From: Methylobacterium sp. J-068
Lineage (GTDB): Bacteria; Pseudomonadota; Alphaproteobacteria; Rhizobiales; Beijerinckiaceae
DNA: 64,000 nucleotides
Direction of reading: 5' to 3'
NCBI RefSeq assembly: GCF_022829445.1
Contig: NZ_JAKSXY010000084.1
Location: 1-64,000 of the forward strand
How positions within the stretch are numbered: the first letter of the stretch is position 1; every line of letters starts with the position of its first letter. The position numbers and the translations under genes are program-made. Positions 9,905 to 18,492 of the stretch are shown one piece after another. The notes under the pieces are model-generated. The model was not told where the DNA came from. It searched no databases and saw nothing but the letters and a program-made list of their open reading frames with translations.

Positions 9905-10765
9905 GTGTCCAACGCCCGCATCGTCTACCTGAACGGCGCGTTCCTGCCCTTCGCCGAGGCGCGCGTTCCGATCATGGACCGGGGCTTCCTCTTCGCCGAC
10001 GGCATCTACGAGGTCTCGGCGGTGCTCGATCGCCGCCTCGTGGACAACGAGGCCCACCTCGCGCGCCTCGACCGCTCGCTGGGCGAGATCGACATCGCCA
10101 ACCCGCACACCCTGGCCGAGTGGATCGGCCTGCAGACCGATCTCGTCGCCCGCAACGGGCTGACCGAGGGCCTCGTCTACATGCAGGTGACGCGCGGCGT
10201 GTACGAGCGCGATTTCGCCTACCCGCCGGCCGGGACCGCGCCGACCGTGATGATGTTCACGCAGGCCAAGACCGTGGCGGCGAACCCGCTGGCCGAGACC
10301 GGCGCCCGGATCATCACCGTGCCGGACCTGCGCTGGAAGCGCCGCGACATCAAGTCGGTCGCTCTGCTGGCCCAGGTCCTGGCCAAGCAGCAGGCCGCCG
10401 CCGCCGGCGTCGCCGAGGCCTGGATGGTCGAGGACGACGCCGTCACCGAGGGCTCGTCCTCCACGGCCTTCATCGTCACGAAAGGCGGCGCCCTGGTCAC
10501 CCGGCCGCTCTCCACCGCGCTCCTGCCCGGCATCACCCGCAAGGCCGTCCTCCGGCTGGCCGAGGAGGCCGGCCTCGCCCTGGAGGAGCGCCTGTTCAGC
10601 GTCGCCGAGGCCAAGGCGGCTGCCGAGGCGTTCTACACCAGCGCCTCCGCCTTCGTGATGCCGGTCGTCGCCATCGACGGGCAGCCGGTCGGCGAGGGGC
10701 GCCCCGGACCGCATACCCGCCGGCTGCGCGAACTCTACCTCGACCTGGCGCGCGCGGGCGCCTGA
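9905..10765 (+). CDS. D-amino-acid transaminase (class IV PLP enzyme)
   Basis: A 286-residue fold-type IV aminotransferase, most like D-alanine:2-oxoglutarate aminotransferases that make D-glutamate or D-alanine for peptidoglycan. The N-terminus reads YLNGAFLPFAEARVPIMDRGFLFADGIYEV. The PLP lysine is K150 in RRDIKSVALLAQ, and EGSSSTAFIV is the phosphate-binding region. Two GTG starts are possible (9896 and 9905). The second is preferred because AAGAGG at 9891-9896 gives it a Shine-Dalgarno at about 8 bases. Branched-chain aminotransferase activity cannot be excluded, but the DIKS motif favours the D-amino-acid group. A dispersed repeat starts at its stop codon. Confidence 0.88.
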   Translation: MSNARIVYLNGAFLPFAEARVPIMDRGFLFADGIYEVSAVLDRRLVDNEAHLARLDRSLGEIDIANPHTLAEWIGLQTDLVARNGLTEGLVYMQVTRGVYERDFAYPPAGTAPTVMMFTQAKTVAANPLAETGARIITVPDLRWKRRDIKSVALLAQVLAKQQAAAAGVAEAWMVEDDAVTEGSSSTAFIVTKGGALVTRPLSTALLPGITRKAVLRLAEEAGLALEERLFSVAEAKAAAEAFYTSASAFVMPVVAIDGQPVGEGRPGPHTRRLRELYLDLARAGA

Positions 10766-10865
10766 TATCTGTTCCGGTTGCTTCCTTCGGGACGATCAGA
10801 CGCGAAGGGCTCCCTCTCCTTCCAGGAGAGGAGACCCGCGAGTCACCCCATCACGGAACGGATCA
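10763..10865 (+). repeat. Dispersed 3'-end repeat with hairpin module
   Basis: Starting at the TGA of the aminotransferase, it carries GTTCCGGTTG, then CCTTCGGGACGATCAGAC, then GGGCTCCCTCTCCTTCCAGG with a partner arm. This order matches, in opposite orientation, the elements below the MarR-family gene (330-408) and mutL (48186-48305). Confidence 0.75.
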
Positions 10866-11018
10866 GGCTGAAACAGTAACAGTATGAGTGGCGCCCGGAC
10901 GGTGCCTGAGCGGTCCCGGAACGGGACCGCCGCGGCAGGACCATCGTCCCAGCACAGGAACGCTTCGGCGCCCGCTTCCGTTCTCCCTCCAACTTCGAAT
11001 CCGAGACAGGGAGATCTC

Positions 11019-11366
11019 ATGCGCTCGATCCTCACACTCGCGGCCGGCATCGGCCTGCTCGCCGGCGGCGCCCTCGCGCAGTCCCCCGAGGCTCCCCTGA
11101 AGGGGCGCGACACCGATCCGGCCCTGCCGCCGCCGAACCAGACCATCCCCGACAAGATCCGGCCGCAGGACGGGACCGCCGACAAGGGCGCGAGCGACAA
11201 GGGGACCCTGAGCGACAGGCTGGAGAAGAGCGACGGCGTCATCAAGCCGCCGGGCAACACGGCCCCCGGCATGGTGGTGACGCCGCCCGACCCGAATCCG
11301 GGCTCGATGCCGGTGATCAAGCCCGGCGACCTGCCCGGCCGCCAACCCGGAACCGAGGCCCGCTGA
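11019..11366 (+). CDS. Small secreted proline-rich protein
   Basis: A 115-residue protein. Residues 1-21 form a clear signal peptide (ILTLAAGIGLLAGGALAQ). The mature part is low-complexity, rich in Pro, Asp, Gly and Lys, with short repeats such as DKGASDKGTLSD and PGNTAPGMVVTPPDPNPG. It has no cysteine and no recognisable domain. The ATG follows ACAGGGAGA at good spacing. It sits alone between the D-amino-acid transaminase and purA. Periplasmic location is inferred; function unknown. Confidence 0.65.
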   Translation: MRSILTLAAGIGLLAGGALAQSPEAPLKGRDTDPALPPPNQTIPDKIRPQDGTADKGASDKGTLSDRLEKSDGVIKPPGNTAPGMVVTPPDPNPGSMPVIKPGDLPGRQPGTEAR

Positions 11367-11524
11367 GCGGGGCCTGCCGAGACGGCATACCCGGCCGGCG
11401 GCCCCGTAGCGGGACCCTTGCTTGATTTCCGCGCACGGATCGCGGAAAGACCCGATGACAGCGAGAACGGTCCGCCCGACAGGCCGGGCCGCTTTCGCGC
11501 GGAGCACGCACGGGTCTTATGTGA

Positions 11525-12817
11525 ATGGCAAACGTCGTCGTCGTAGGCGCCCAGTGGGGTGACGAAGGCAAGGGCAAGATCGTCGACTGGCTCTCCGAGC
11601 AGGCCGACGTCGTGGTCCGCTTCCAGGGCGGGCACAATGCCGGCCATACGCTCGTGATCGACGGCGTCACCTACAAGCTGGCGCTGCTGCCCTCCGGCGT
11701 CGTGCGCGGCGGCAAGCTCTCGGTGATCGGCAACGGCGTCGTGGTCGATCCGTGGCACCTCGTCGACGAGATCGCCCGGCTCCAGGCGCAGGGCGTCGAG
11801 ATCTCGCCCCGCACCCTGCGCATCGCCGACAACGCCACCCTGATCCTGCCGCTGCACCGCGAGCTCGACCATTTCCGCGAGACCTCGAACGCGGGCCTCA
11901 AGATCGGCACGACGAAGCGCGGCATCGGCCCGGCCTACGAGGACAAGGTGGGCCGCCGCGCCATCCGCGTCGTCGATCTGGCCGACGAGACCACGCTGGA
12001 ATCGAAGATCGAGCGCGTGCTCACCCATCACAACGCCCTGCGCCGGGGCCTCGGCATCGCCGAGGTCGATGCGGGCGCGCTGCTGGCCGAGCTGAAGGCG
12101 ATCGCCCCGACCATCCTGCCCTACGCCGAACCGGTCTGGAAGCTCCTCGACGACGAGCGCCGGGCCGGCAAGCGCATCCTGTTCGAGGGCGCGCAGGGCG
12201 CGCTCCTCGACGTCGATCACGGCACCTATCCGTTCGTGACGTCCTCGAACATCGTCGCCGCTCAGGCCGCCACGGGCTCGGGCATGGGCCCCTCGGCCAT
12301 CGGCTACGTGCTCGGCATCGCCAAGGCCTACACCACCCGCGTCGGCGAGGGCCCCTTCCCCACCGAGCTCTTCGACGAGATCGGCGAGACCATCGGCGCC
12401 AAGGGCCGCGAGTTCGGCGTCAACACCGGGCGCAAGCGCCGCTGCGGCTGGTTCGACGCCGTGCTGGTGCGCCAGACCGTGCGGACCTCCGGCATCGACG
12501 GCATCGCGCTGACGAAGCTCGACATCCTCGACGGGTTCGAGACCATCAAGGTCTGCACCGGCTATCGCCTCGAGGGCCAGGTGCTCGATCACCTCCCCGC
12601 CAACCAGGCGGCCCAGGCCAAGGTCGAGCCGATCTACGAGACCATCGAGGGCTGGTCCGGCACCACCGCCGGCGCCCGCTCCTGGGCGGATCTGCCCGCG
12701 CAGGCGATCAAGTACGTGCGCCGGATCGAGGAACTGATCGGAGCGCCGGTGGCACTGCTCTCGACCTCGCCGGAGCGCAACGACACCATCCTCATGCACA
12801 ACCCCTTTGAGGACTGA
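11525..12817 (+). CDS. purA: Adenylosuccinate synthetase
   Basis: A 430-residue GTP-dependent enzyme joining IMP and aspartate to adenylosuccinate, the first committed step to AMP. The GTP loop [16 protein letters not shown] holds the catalytic Asp13, and [13 protein letters not shown] holds His41, both at the same positions as in E. coli. [14 protein letters not shown], the switch loop, and the C-terminal base-recognition region [18 protein letters not shown] are intact. The length is standard. It acts directly before the PurB reaction, whose gene lies 1.7 kb upstream on the same strand. Confidence 0.98.
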   Translation: MANVVVVGAQWGDEGKGKIVDWLSEQADVVVRFQGGHNAGHTLVIDGVTYKLALLPSGVVRGGKLSVIGNGVVVDPWHLVDEIARLQAQGVEISPRTLRIADNATLILPLHRELDHFRETSNAGLKIGTTKRGIGPAYEDKVGRRAIRVVDLADETTLESKIERVLTHHNALRRGLGIAEVDAGALLAELKAIAPTILPYAEPVWKLLDDERRAGKRILFEGAQGALLDVDHGTYPFVTSSNIVAAQAATGSGMGPSAIGYVLGIAKAYTTRVGEGPFPTELFDEIGETIGAKGREFGVNTGRKRRCGWFDAVLVRQTVRTSGIDGIALTKLDILDGFETIKVCTGYRLEGQVLDHLPANQAAQAKVEPIYETIEGWSGTTAGARSWADLPAQAIKYVRRIEELIGAPVALLSTSPERNDTILMHNPFED

Positions 12818-12977
12818 CGCGGTTTCTCCTTGATGGGAGCGCGGCCGCGTGAGGATGATGCGGCCGCGTCGACATGGGCCGTGCGGCGGCCCGCCGTGTC
12901 GCGCGGGGCGCCGTCCCGTGGGATGGCGGGACTGGGCGGCCCGTCGGCCGCCGACGGAAGCGCGGACCTGAGGCACG

Positions 12978-14474
12978 ATGGCCGATTATTATCCCTTGCT
13001 GGCACGGGCGCTCGACGCCATGCCGGACCGCTCGCCGGCCCTGCGTCAGGCCGTGTACGAGCGTGCCCGCGGCGCGCTCATCGGCCAGCTGCGCTCCCTC
13101 GATCCGCCCCTGTCGGAAGACGACATCGACCTGGAGCGCAACGCCCTCGAGGCGGCGATCCTGCGCCTGGAGCAGGACCACCGGGCGCCCGAGCCCACGC
13201 CGCCCCCACCGGAGGCCCCGCCCCCGGAACCCGCGCCGTTCGTTCCGCATCCGGCGAACGACACCACGGACCTGCCGGAGCCGAGCCGGCCCGAGGTGCG
13301 TGCTCCCGAGGCCACTCCCCCCGAGGTCACGTCTCCCGAGCCTGCTGCCCTCGCTCCCGAGCCCGTCCCGACCGAGGCGAGCCTGCCCAAGGCGACGCTG
13401 CCGCCGGTCACCGCCGAACCGCCGGAGGCCCCGGCGCGGCCCGCGCTCGAACCGGCGCCGGCTCCCTCCGAACCCGTCGTCCGCATCCAGGCGCGCAAGG
13501 GCAAGGCCCCGCCCTTCGTGGCCGCCGGCCCGGCGGAGGCGGGTGATCCCGCCGGGGAATCCGGGGAGAGCGCCCCCGATGCGGCGAGCCTCGATGGGGC
13601 CGGCCAGCGCCAGCGTCCGCGCATCGACGTGGTGGCGCCGCGCGAGGGACGCTCGCGCCTGCTGCGGAACCTCGCCGTGGGCAGCGTGCTCATCCTGGTG
13701 ATCGGCCTGATCGCCGTCGCGGCCTTCCTCCTGCGCGACAAGCCCGCCGACCTCCAGCCCGTCGCGACGGGGACCCAGGAGAACGCCTCGGACGGGTCGG
13801 AATCCAAGTTCGCCGATCGGGTCGGCGGCGGCGCGGCGCCGGCCGAGCGCCCGGCCCAGGCGCGGCGCTCGGCACCGGCCGCGAGCCCCACGGCCGTTCC
13901 GGCGCCGAGCGAGCCCGATCTCGCCATCGCCCAGCGGGCGCTGCTCTACGAGGAGAACGCCAGCGGGGGCGCGGGCGCTCCGCCCAACACGACGCAAGGG
14001 CGGGTGACCTGGCGTCTCGACACGGTGCCGGGTGAGCAGGGCCAGCCACTCGAGACGGTGGTGCGCGCGAACGCCGACTTCCCGGATGCCGGCCTGGCCT
14101 TGGCACTGACCCTGCGCCGGAACCTCGACGCCACCTTGCCGGCCTCGCACACGATCGAACTGGTCTTCACCCCGAGCGGAACCGCGGGCGCCCAGCGGAA
14201 CGTGCAGGATATCGGATTGCTTCAGGGCAAGGACGAGGAGGGCGCGCGCGGCTCGCCCGTCTCCGGCCTGCCCGTGCGGGTCCGCGAGAACCTGTTCCTC
14301 ATCGGCCTCTCCTCGCTGCCCAGCGACGTCGAGCGCAACACCGACATCCTCCTGCGCAAGAACTGGTTCGACGTGACGCTGAAGTTCAATTCGGGCCTGC
14401 GCGGCGTCATCGCCCTGGAGAAGGGCAGCGCCGGGACGCAGGTGCTCCAGAAGGCCTTCGACCAGTGGCGCTGA
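12978..14474 (+). CDS. Single-span membrane protein with Pro/Glu-rich cytoplasmic region, unknown function
   Basis: A 498-residue protein. Residues 1-65 form a helical, charged N-terminal domain (YYPLLARALDAMPD, then SEDDIDLERNALEAAILRLE). Residues 70-220 are low complexity, dominated by Pro, Glu and Ala. A transmembrane segment VGSVLILVIGLIAVAAFLL lies near 234-252. The C-terminal part (about 310-498) looks folded, with RVTWRLDTVPGEQGQPLE, LALTLRRNLDATLPASHTIE and FDVTLKFNSGLRGVIALEKG. No signal peptide precedes the span, so the N-terminus is probably cytoplasmic and the C-terminal domain periplasmic. It follows purA after 160 bases and ends before a strong bidirectional terminator. I do not recognise a named family. 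Confidence 0.75.
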   Translation: MADYYPLLARALDAMPDRSPALRQAVYERARGALIGQLRSLDPPLSEDDIDLERNALEAAILRLEQDHRAPEPTPPPPEAPPPEPAPFVPHPANDTTDLPEPSRPEVRAPEATPPEVTSPEPAALAPEPVPTEASLPKATLPPVTAEPPEAPARPALEPAPAPSEPVVRIQARKGKAPPFVAAGPAEAGDPAGESGESAPDAASLDGAGQRQRPRIDVVAPREGRSRLLRNLAVGSVLILVIGLIAVAAFLLRDKPADLQPVATGTQENASDGSESKFADRVGGGAAPAERPAQARRSAPAASPTAVPAPSEPDLAIAQRALLYEENASGGAGAPPNTTQGRVTWRLDTVPGEQGQPLETVVRANADFPDAGLALALTLRRNLDATLPASHTIELVFTPSGTAGAQRNVQDIGLLQGKDEEGARGSPVSGLPVRVRENLFLIGLSSLPSDVERNTDILLRKNWFDVTLKFNSGLRGVIALEKGSAGTQVLQKAFDQWR

Positions 14475-14513
14475 ACCGCCGATAGTGTTTCCGCCACATC
14501 CTTGCCGCGAACG

Positions 14514-14548
14514 AAAAGGCCCCCGGGATCGCTCCCGAGGGCCTTTTT
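14514..14548. terminator. Bidirectional rho-independent terminator
   Basis: A stem of 15 positions with one mismatch (AAAAGGCCCCCGGGA with TCCCGAGGGCCTTTT, loop TCGC) ends in T-runs in both directions. It separates the convergent unknown membrane protein (+) and rpoH (-). Confidence 0.88.
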
Positions 14549-14578
14549 CATGGGGTTGTCGCCGCGTCGGATCGCGGG

Positions 14579-15469
14579 TCAGGCATGGGCCTCGGCGCGC
14601 GGCGCCTCGCGGCTGGCGAGGTTGCGCTTGACCGCCTCCTGGATCTTCTCGAAGGCCCGGACCTCGATCTGGCGCACGCGCTCGCGGGAGACGCCGAACT
14701 CGCCGGACAGGTCCTCGAGCGTGATCGGGTCGTCCGCCAGGCGGCGCGCCTCGAAGATCCGGCGCTCGCGCGGATTGAGCACCGAGAGGGCGTCGCGGAG
14801 GGCGGAGAGGCGGTTCTGCCCCTCCTCCTCGCGGGCGAGCACGGTCTCCTGGCTCGGGCTGTTGTCCACGAGCCAGTCCTGCCACTCGCCCTCGCCCTCC
14901 TCGCGCAACGGCGCGTTGAGCGAGGTGTCGCCGGACAGGCGGCGATTCATGTCGATCACCTCCTGCTCGGGCACGCCGAGCTTGACGGCGATCTGCGCGA
15001 CCTGATCCGGCTTGAGGTCGCCCTCGTCGAGGGCCGAGATCCGGCCCTTGGCCTTGCGCAGGTTGAAGAACAGCTTCTTCTGGTTGGCGGTGGTGCCCAT
15101 CTTCACGAGGGACCACGAGCGCAGGATGTATTCCTGGATCGCCGCCTTGATCCACCACATGGCGTAGGTGGCGAGCCGGAAACCCTTGTCCGGCTCGAAG
15201 CGCTTGACCGCCTGCATCAGCCCGACATTGCCCTCCGACACGACCTCGCCGATCGGCAGGCCGTAGCCGCGATAGCCCATGGCGATCTTGGCCACGAGGC
15301 GCAGGTGCGACGTGACGAGGCGATGCGCGGCGTTGCGGTCCCCCTTCTCGCGCCAGTCCTTCGCGAGCGTGAACTCCTCGTTCGGCTCGAGCATCGGGAA
15401 CTTGCGGATCTCGTCGAGGTAGCGGGAGAGGCCACCCTCGGTGGCGAGCACTGGCAATGCGCCGGCCAT
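14579..15469 (-). CDS. rpoH: RNA polymerase sigma-32 factor
   Basis: A 296-residue heat-shock sigma factor. Region 2 shows SHLRLVAKIAMGYRGYGLP (54-72), EGNVGLMQAVKRFEPDKGFR and the aromatic TYAMWWIKAAIQEYILR. The RpoH box QKKLFFNLRKAK (130-141) distinguishes it from the vegetative factor. Region 4 ends with the helix-turn-helix ITLEDLSGEFGVSRERVRQIE. The start is secured by a near-perfect Shine-Dalgarno, AAGGAGGT, eight bases upstream of ATG 15469. Alphaproteobacteria often carry more than one rpoH; which paralogue this is cannot be told here. Likely targets in this window are dnaK and dnaJ. Confidence 0.96.
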   Translation of the reverse strand: MAGALPVLATEGGLSRYLDEIRKFPMLEPNEEFTLAKDWREKGDRNAAHRLVTSHLRLVAKIAMGYRGYGLPIGEVVSEGNVGLMQAVKRFEPDKGFRLATYAMWWIKAAIQEYILRSWSLVKMGTTANQKKLFFNLRKAKGRISALDEGDLKPDQVAQIAVKLGVPEQEVIDMNRRLSGDTSLNAPLREEGEGEWQDWLVDNSPSQETVLAREEEGQNRLSALRDALSVLNPRERRIFEARRLADDPITLEDLSGEFGVSRERVRQIEVRAFEKIQEAVKRNLASREAPRAEAHA

Positions 15470-15705
15470 GATCTTACCTCCTTGTATGGACCCCCGATGG
15501 GCGGTCGCAAGCGAACCGCCGCTCCCTTGAGCCGGCCGTCCGATTCCCCATCCTAGCGGGAAAGCGGTGGGCTCGGAAAGGCGACGCGCAGTACGAAGTT
15601 CTTCGTCAACGCGCGGGATCTCGCTTGGGGCCTGTCATGGCACGAAAGGCCGCAGCCGGGCGTGTCCTGGCGCACGCCCGTGCCGCCTTGACTGTGGCGG
15701 CCCCG

Positions 15706-16752
15706 CTACGCCCCGGCTCGCAGCTGTCCCACCAGGTCGGCCATGTCCGGCGGCAGCGGGCTCTCGAAATGCAGGGTCTCGCCGCTGCGCGGATGCGCGA
15801 AGCCGAGCACGCTGGCATGGAGCGCCTGGCGCCCGAGGGTGTCGAGGGCCGCGCGGGCTTGCGCCGACAGCCGGCTCGCCTTGGTCTTGAAGGCCCCGCC
15901 ATACACCCCGTCCCCGAGGAGCGGATGGCCGCGATGGCTGAGATGCACGCGGATCTGGTGCGTGCGCCCCGTTTCCAGGATGCAGCGGACGAGGGCGACC
16001 GGCGCGGCCGAACCCAGGACCTCCTCGACGCGGTAATGCGTGATCGCCTCACGCCCCGCCTCGCCGCGCACCACCGCGATCTTCTCGCGGTTGCGCACGC
16101 TGCGCGCGAGCTTCGCCTCGATCGTGCCGAGGCGGGGTTCGGGCACGCCCCAGGCCAGGGCGAGATAGGCCCGCTCCAACGGCCCCGTGCGGCCGTGGTC
16201 GGCGAATTGAGCCGTCAGCCCCGCATGGGCGAGGTCGTTCTTGGCCACCACCAGAAGCCCGCTCGTATCCTTGTCGAGGCGGTGGACGATGCCGGGCCGC
16301 CGGACGCCGCCGATGCCCGACAGGCTCACCCCGCAATGGGCGATGAGCCCGTTCACCAGCGTGCCGGATTCGTGGCCCGGGGCCGGATGCACCACGAGGC
16401 CGGCCGGCTTGTCGATGACCACGAGGTCGTCGTCCTCGTAGACGATGACGAGGTCGAGGGATTCGGCCACCGGGTCCGGCGCCACCGCCTCCGGCATCAC
16501 CACGGCGAGTTCGGCGCCCGCGCCGACCTTCACGGCGGGGTCCAGGCTGACGGCGCCGTTCCAGCGCACGTGGCCGGCGCGGATCAGGTCCTGAAGGCGC
16601 GAGCGCGAGACGTCCGGAAAGGCCCGCGCCAGGGCGCGGTCCAGGCGCTCCGGGCTCGCGTCCTCGCCGAGGATCGCGCGGCGGTCGGTTCCACCACGGT
16701 CTTCCCCACCCTGTTCGTCCGTGGCCTGCCGATGGTCTTCCGTTGCCTGCAA
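15706..16752 (-). CDS. rluD: 23S rRNA pseudouridine synthase, RluD-like
   Basis: A 348-residue RluA-family enzyme. An N-terminal S4 RNA-binding domain (about 33-82, SPERLDRALARAFPDVSRSR) precedes the catalytic domain. The signature GIVHRLDKDTSGLLVVAK holds the catalytic Asp160, and ETGRTHQIRVHLSHRGHPLLGD is the second conserved block. In characterised members it makes pseudouridines in helix 69 of 23S rRNA. The start appears to be TTG at 16750-16752, supported by GAAGGA at proper spacing. The first 30 residues are polar and variable. Gene order rluD-rpoH on the same strand is common in alphaproteobacteria. RluD versus RluA/C assignment is by length and S4 domain. Confidence 0.9.
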   Translation of the reverse strand: MQATEDHRQATDEQGGEDRGGTDRRAILGEDASPERLDRALARAFPDVSRSRLQDLIRAGHVRWNGAVSLDPAVKVGAGAELAVVMPEAVAPDPVAESLDLVIVYEDDDLVVIDKPAGLVVHPAPGHESGTLVNGLIAHCGVSLSGIGGVRRPGIVHRLDKDTSGLLVVAKNDLAHAGLTAQFADHGRTGPLERAYLALAWGVPEPRLGTIEAKLARSVRNREKIAVVRGEAGREAITHYRVEEVLGSAAPVALVRCILETGRTHQIRVHLSHRGHPLLGDGVYGGAFKTKASRLSAQARAALDTLGRQALHASVLGFAHPRSGETLHFESPLPPDMADLVGQLRAGA

Positions 16753-16809
16753 GGGACGGTCCTTCGATCCAAAAATGTCGGTTGGGCGACGATGGCGCGA
16801 TTTCGGGTC

Positions 16810-16838
16810 TTGTGGCGCCGCGCGACCCTCGCTATACG
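16810..16838 (+). promoter_or_regulatory. Sigma-70-type promoter for tRNA-Glu
   Basis: TTGTGG (16810-16815) and TATACG (16833-16838) are separated by exactly 17 bases. The predicted start is about 55-60 bases upstream of the tRNA. The match is good for a housekeeping promoter; strength is inferred. Confidence 0.6.
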
Positions 16839-16901
16839 ATCGCCCATCGGCCGGGAAGCACGGATCGCAGCGGCGATCCCCGACACGCCTCCCACCGGTC
16901 C

Positions 16902-16976
16902 GCGCCCATCGTCTAGCGGTTAGGACAGGTCCCTCTCACGGATCAGACCGGGGTTCGATTCCCCGTGGGCGCGCCA
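16902..16976 (+). tRNA. tRNA-Glu (anticodon CTC)
   Basis: A full cloverleaf can be drawn. The acceptor GCGCCCA pairs with TGGGCGC. The D arm contains GTCTAGCGGTTAGGAC. The anticodon stem GGTCC/GGATC has loop CTCTCAC giving anticodon CTC (reads GAG). The T arm is CCGGGGTTCGATTCCCCG. Discriminator G and an encoded CCA follow (16974-16976). Total 75 bases. Confidence 0.96.
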
Positions 16977-17219
16977 ACAACTCCTTTCCCATCTCTGACA
17001 TGTCATCCGATTCGCGCCAAGCTGCTGCTTGGTCAGGCGCGACGGGGACCATGCGTGTTGCCGGTCGCACGGCACGATCCGGCTGTGCCCGATGCGATGC
17101 TGCGCCGCGCACGCGGCACTTGGCTGGAATGGTTCGTTGTTTTTTGAATAAGACCGATCTTCCAGACTGCGTGCTGCACTGCGAAATGCGAAAATAGTCT
17201 GCGTAGTCGCGTCGAGGAC

Positions 17220-17247
17220 TTGCGTAGTCTCTACGTCGGGTTAAAAT
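17220..17247 (+). promoter_or_regulatory. Promoter-like element before the 52-residue protein
   Basis: TTGCGT (17220-17225) and TAAAAT (17242-17247) are spaced by 16 bases, about 50 bases upstream of the ATG at 17301. TGCGTAGTC occurs twice, at about 17200 and 17221. The 324-base stretch 16977-17300 otherwise holds no supported gene and is less GC-rich than its surroundings. Confidence 0.45.
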
Positions 17248-17300
17248 TTCCCCTCCGCCGAAAGATTTCACGTCTAACCTTTTTTGACAGGGTGACAGCC

Positions 17301-17459
17301 ATGTCCAACGTGATTCGCGTGAAGCCGACCCAGGACGGCACCTACACGGTTTATCGGGGCGAATCCGTCCTCGTCAGCGGCCTGACCCGCCTCCAGGCGG
17401 AGCGCTACGAGGCCAGCCTCGCGGCGCAGGCCAACGCGCCCGCTCTCCTGGGCGCCTGA
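17301..17459 (+). CDS. Small conserved-looking 52-residue protein
   Basis: The sequence begins MSNVIRVKPTQDGTYTVYRG and ends in an alanine-rich helix (QAERYEASLAAQANAPALLG). It could form a short beta hairpin followed by a helix. The ATG follows GGGTGA at 17290-17295 and a plausible promoter, which supports a real gene despite the size. In-frame sequence upstream of the ATG is AT-richer and lacks coding character. The gene is convergent with the metallophosphoesterase. No family is recognised. Confidence 0.6.
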   Translation: MSNVIRVKPTQDGTYTVYRGESVLVSGLTRLQAERYEASLAAQANAPALLGA

Positions 17460-17504
17460 CGCCCTCGCAACCATGACGCCGCGCACGCGCGCCCGCATCG
17501 GGGC

Positions 17505-18404
17505 TCAGGCGCGCGTGAGCCGAAGCGGCCCCAGATCCGCGATGGTGCCGGTCTCCGTGAGACCGCGCTCGACACCCGCGACGGCGTAACCCGCCGCCTC
17601 GCGGGTGATCGTATAGAGGTGGTAGCTCGCGCGGTGGTGGCGGGCATCGCCCCGGGCCGACGCGGAGGCGGCGCCCACCACGGGCACCGAGGCCCCGTTC
17701 GGACCCGGCACGAAGGCGACGCTGCGCACGTGGTTGTGTCCGTGCAGGATCAGCTCCGCCCCCACCCGCCCGATCATGGCCGTGAAGACCGCCGCGTCCT
17801 TCAACGCACGGACGGGCGTGGTGCCGCCCGGATGCGCGGGATGGTGGATCATCACCACCCGGCAGGGCGGCTCCGCCTCGGACGCCAGGGCGCTCAGCAG
17901 GGCTTCGGTCGCGGCGATCTGCTGGGGCCCGAGCCGGCCGCTGGCCGCGAAGGGCTTCGTCGGAATGGCCGAAGACAGCCCGATCAGGGCCACGTGTCCG
18001 CGTCGGCGCAGATAGGGGAAGTGCCCCTGATGGCCGTCATCGCCCGCGGTCCAGGCGCCACAGGCATGGAGCAGCCCTTCCAGCGAGCCACGCACGTAGG
18101 CGTCGTGGTTGCCCGGCACGAAGCTCACGACGTCGGGCGCGCCGAGGGCCTCCAGGAAGACCTTCGCGGTCGACCACTCGCTGGGCAGGCCGATGTTGCA
18201 CAGGTCGCCCGTGCAGGCGACGTGGTCGTGCGCCTGCGCCCTGAGATCCGCCACGAGGGCGGCGAGCACTTCCATGTCGTGCGCGTCCTTGCGGCCGCGC
18301 TGCCAGTTCACGTAGCCGGTGGCGCGTTTGCTCAGGAGCTGGCGCAGGCGCGGGCGGGTCAGCGGCCCCACATGCGGGTCGGTCAGATGGGCGAGTCGGA
18401 ACAT
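17505..18404 (-). CDS. Metallophosphoesterase (calcineurin-like)
   Basis: A 299-residue dinuclear-metal phosphoesterase. All motifs are present in order: LTDPHVG (D9, H11), CTGDLCN (about 64-70), PGNHDAYV (97-104), MIHHPAH and ELILHGHNHV. The spacing fits the class III cyclic-nucleotide phosphodiesterase/Icc-like group, but the substrate cannot be read; a UDP-diacylglucosamine hydrolase is less likely from the motif details. The ATG at 18404 follows GGGGGACG, and conservation begins exactly there. No signal peptide is seen, so it is probably cytoplasmic. The VIT-family gene lies 88 bases upstream on the same strand. Confidence 0.9.
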   Translation of the reverse strand: MFRLAHLTDPHVGPLTRPRLRQLLSKRATGYVNWQRGRKDAHDMEVLAALVADLRAQAHDHVACTGDLCNIGLPSEWSTAKVFLEALGAPDVVSFVPGNHDAYVRGSLEGLLHACGAWTAGDDGHQGHFPYLRRRGHVALIGLSSAIPTKPFAASGRLGPQQIAATEALLSALASEAEPPCRVVMIHHPAHPGGTTPVRALKDAAVFTAMIGRVGAELILHGHNHVRSVAFVPGPNGASVPVVGAASASARGDARHHRASYHLYTITREAAGYAVAGVERGLTETGTIADLGPLRLTRA

Positions 18405-18492
18405 CGTCCCCCATTGGAAGGTCGGCGATCGATCGGGTCGCGCCCGCCATCGCCCCAACCGGCCCCGGGGGTCAACCCGGCGGGGCCGATCC

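Noticed and set aside
16977..17300. Integrated element at the tRNA-Glu 3' end
   Set aside because: No integrase, no repeat of the tRNA 3' end and no foreign gene cluster follow. Normal housekeeping genes resume within 550 bases.
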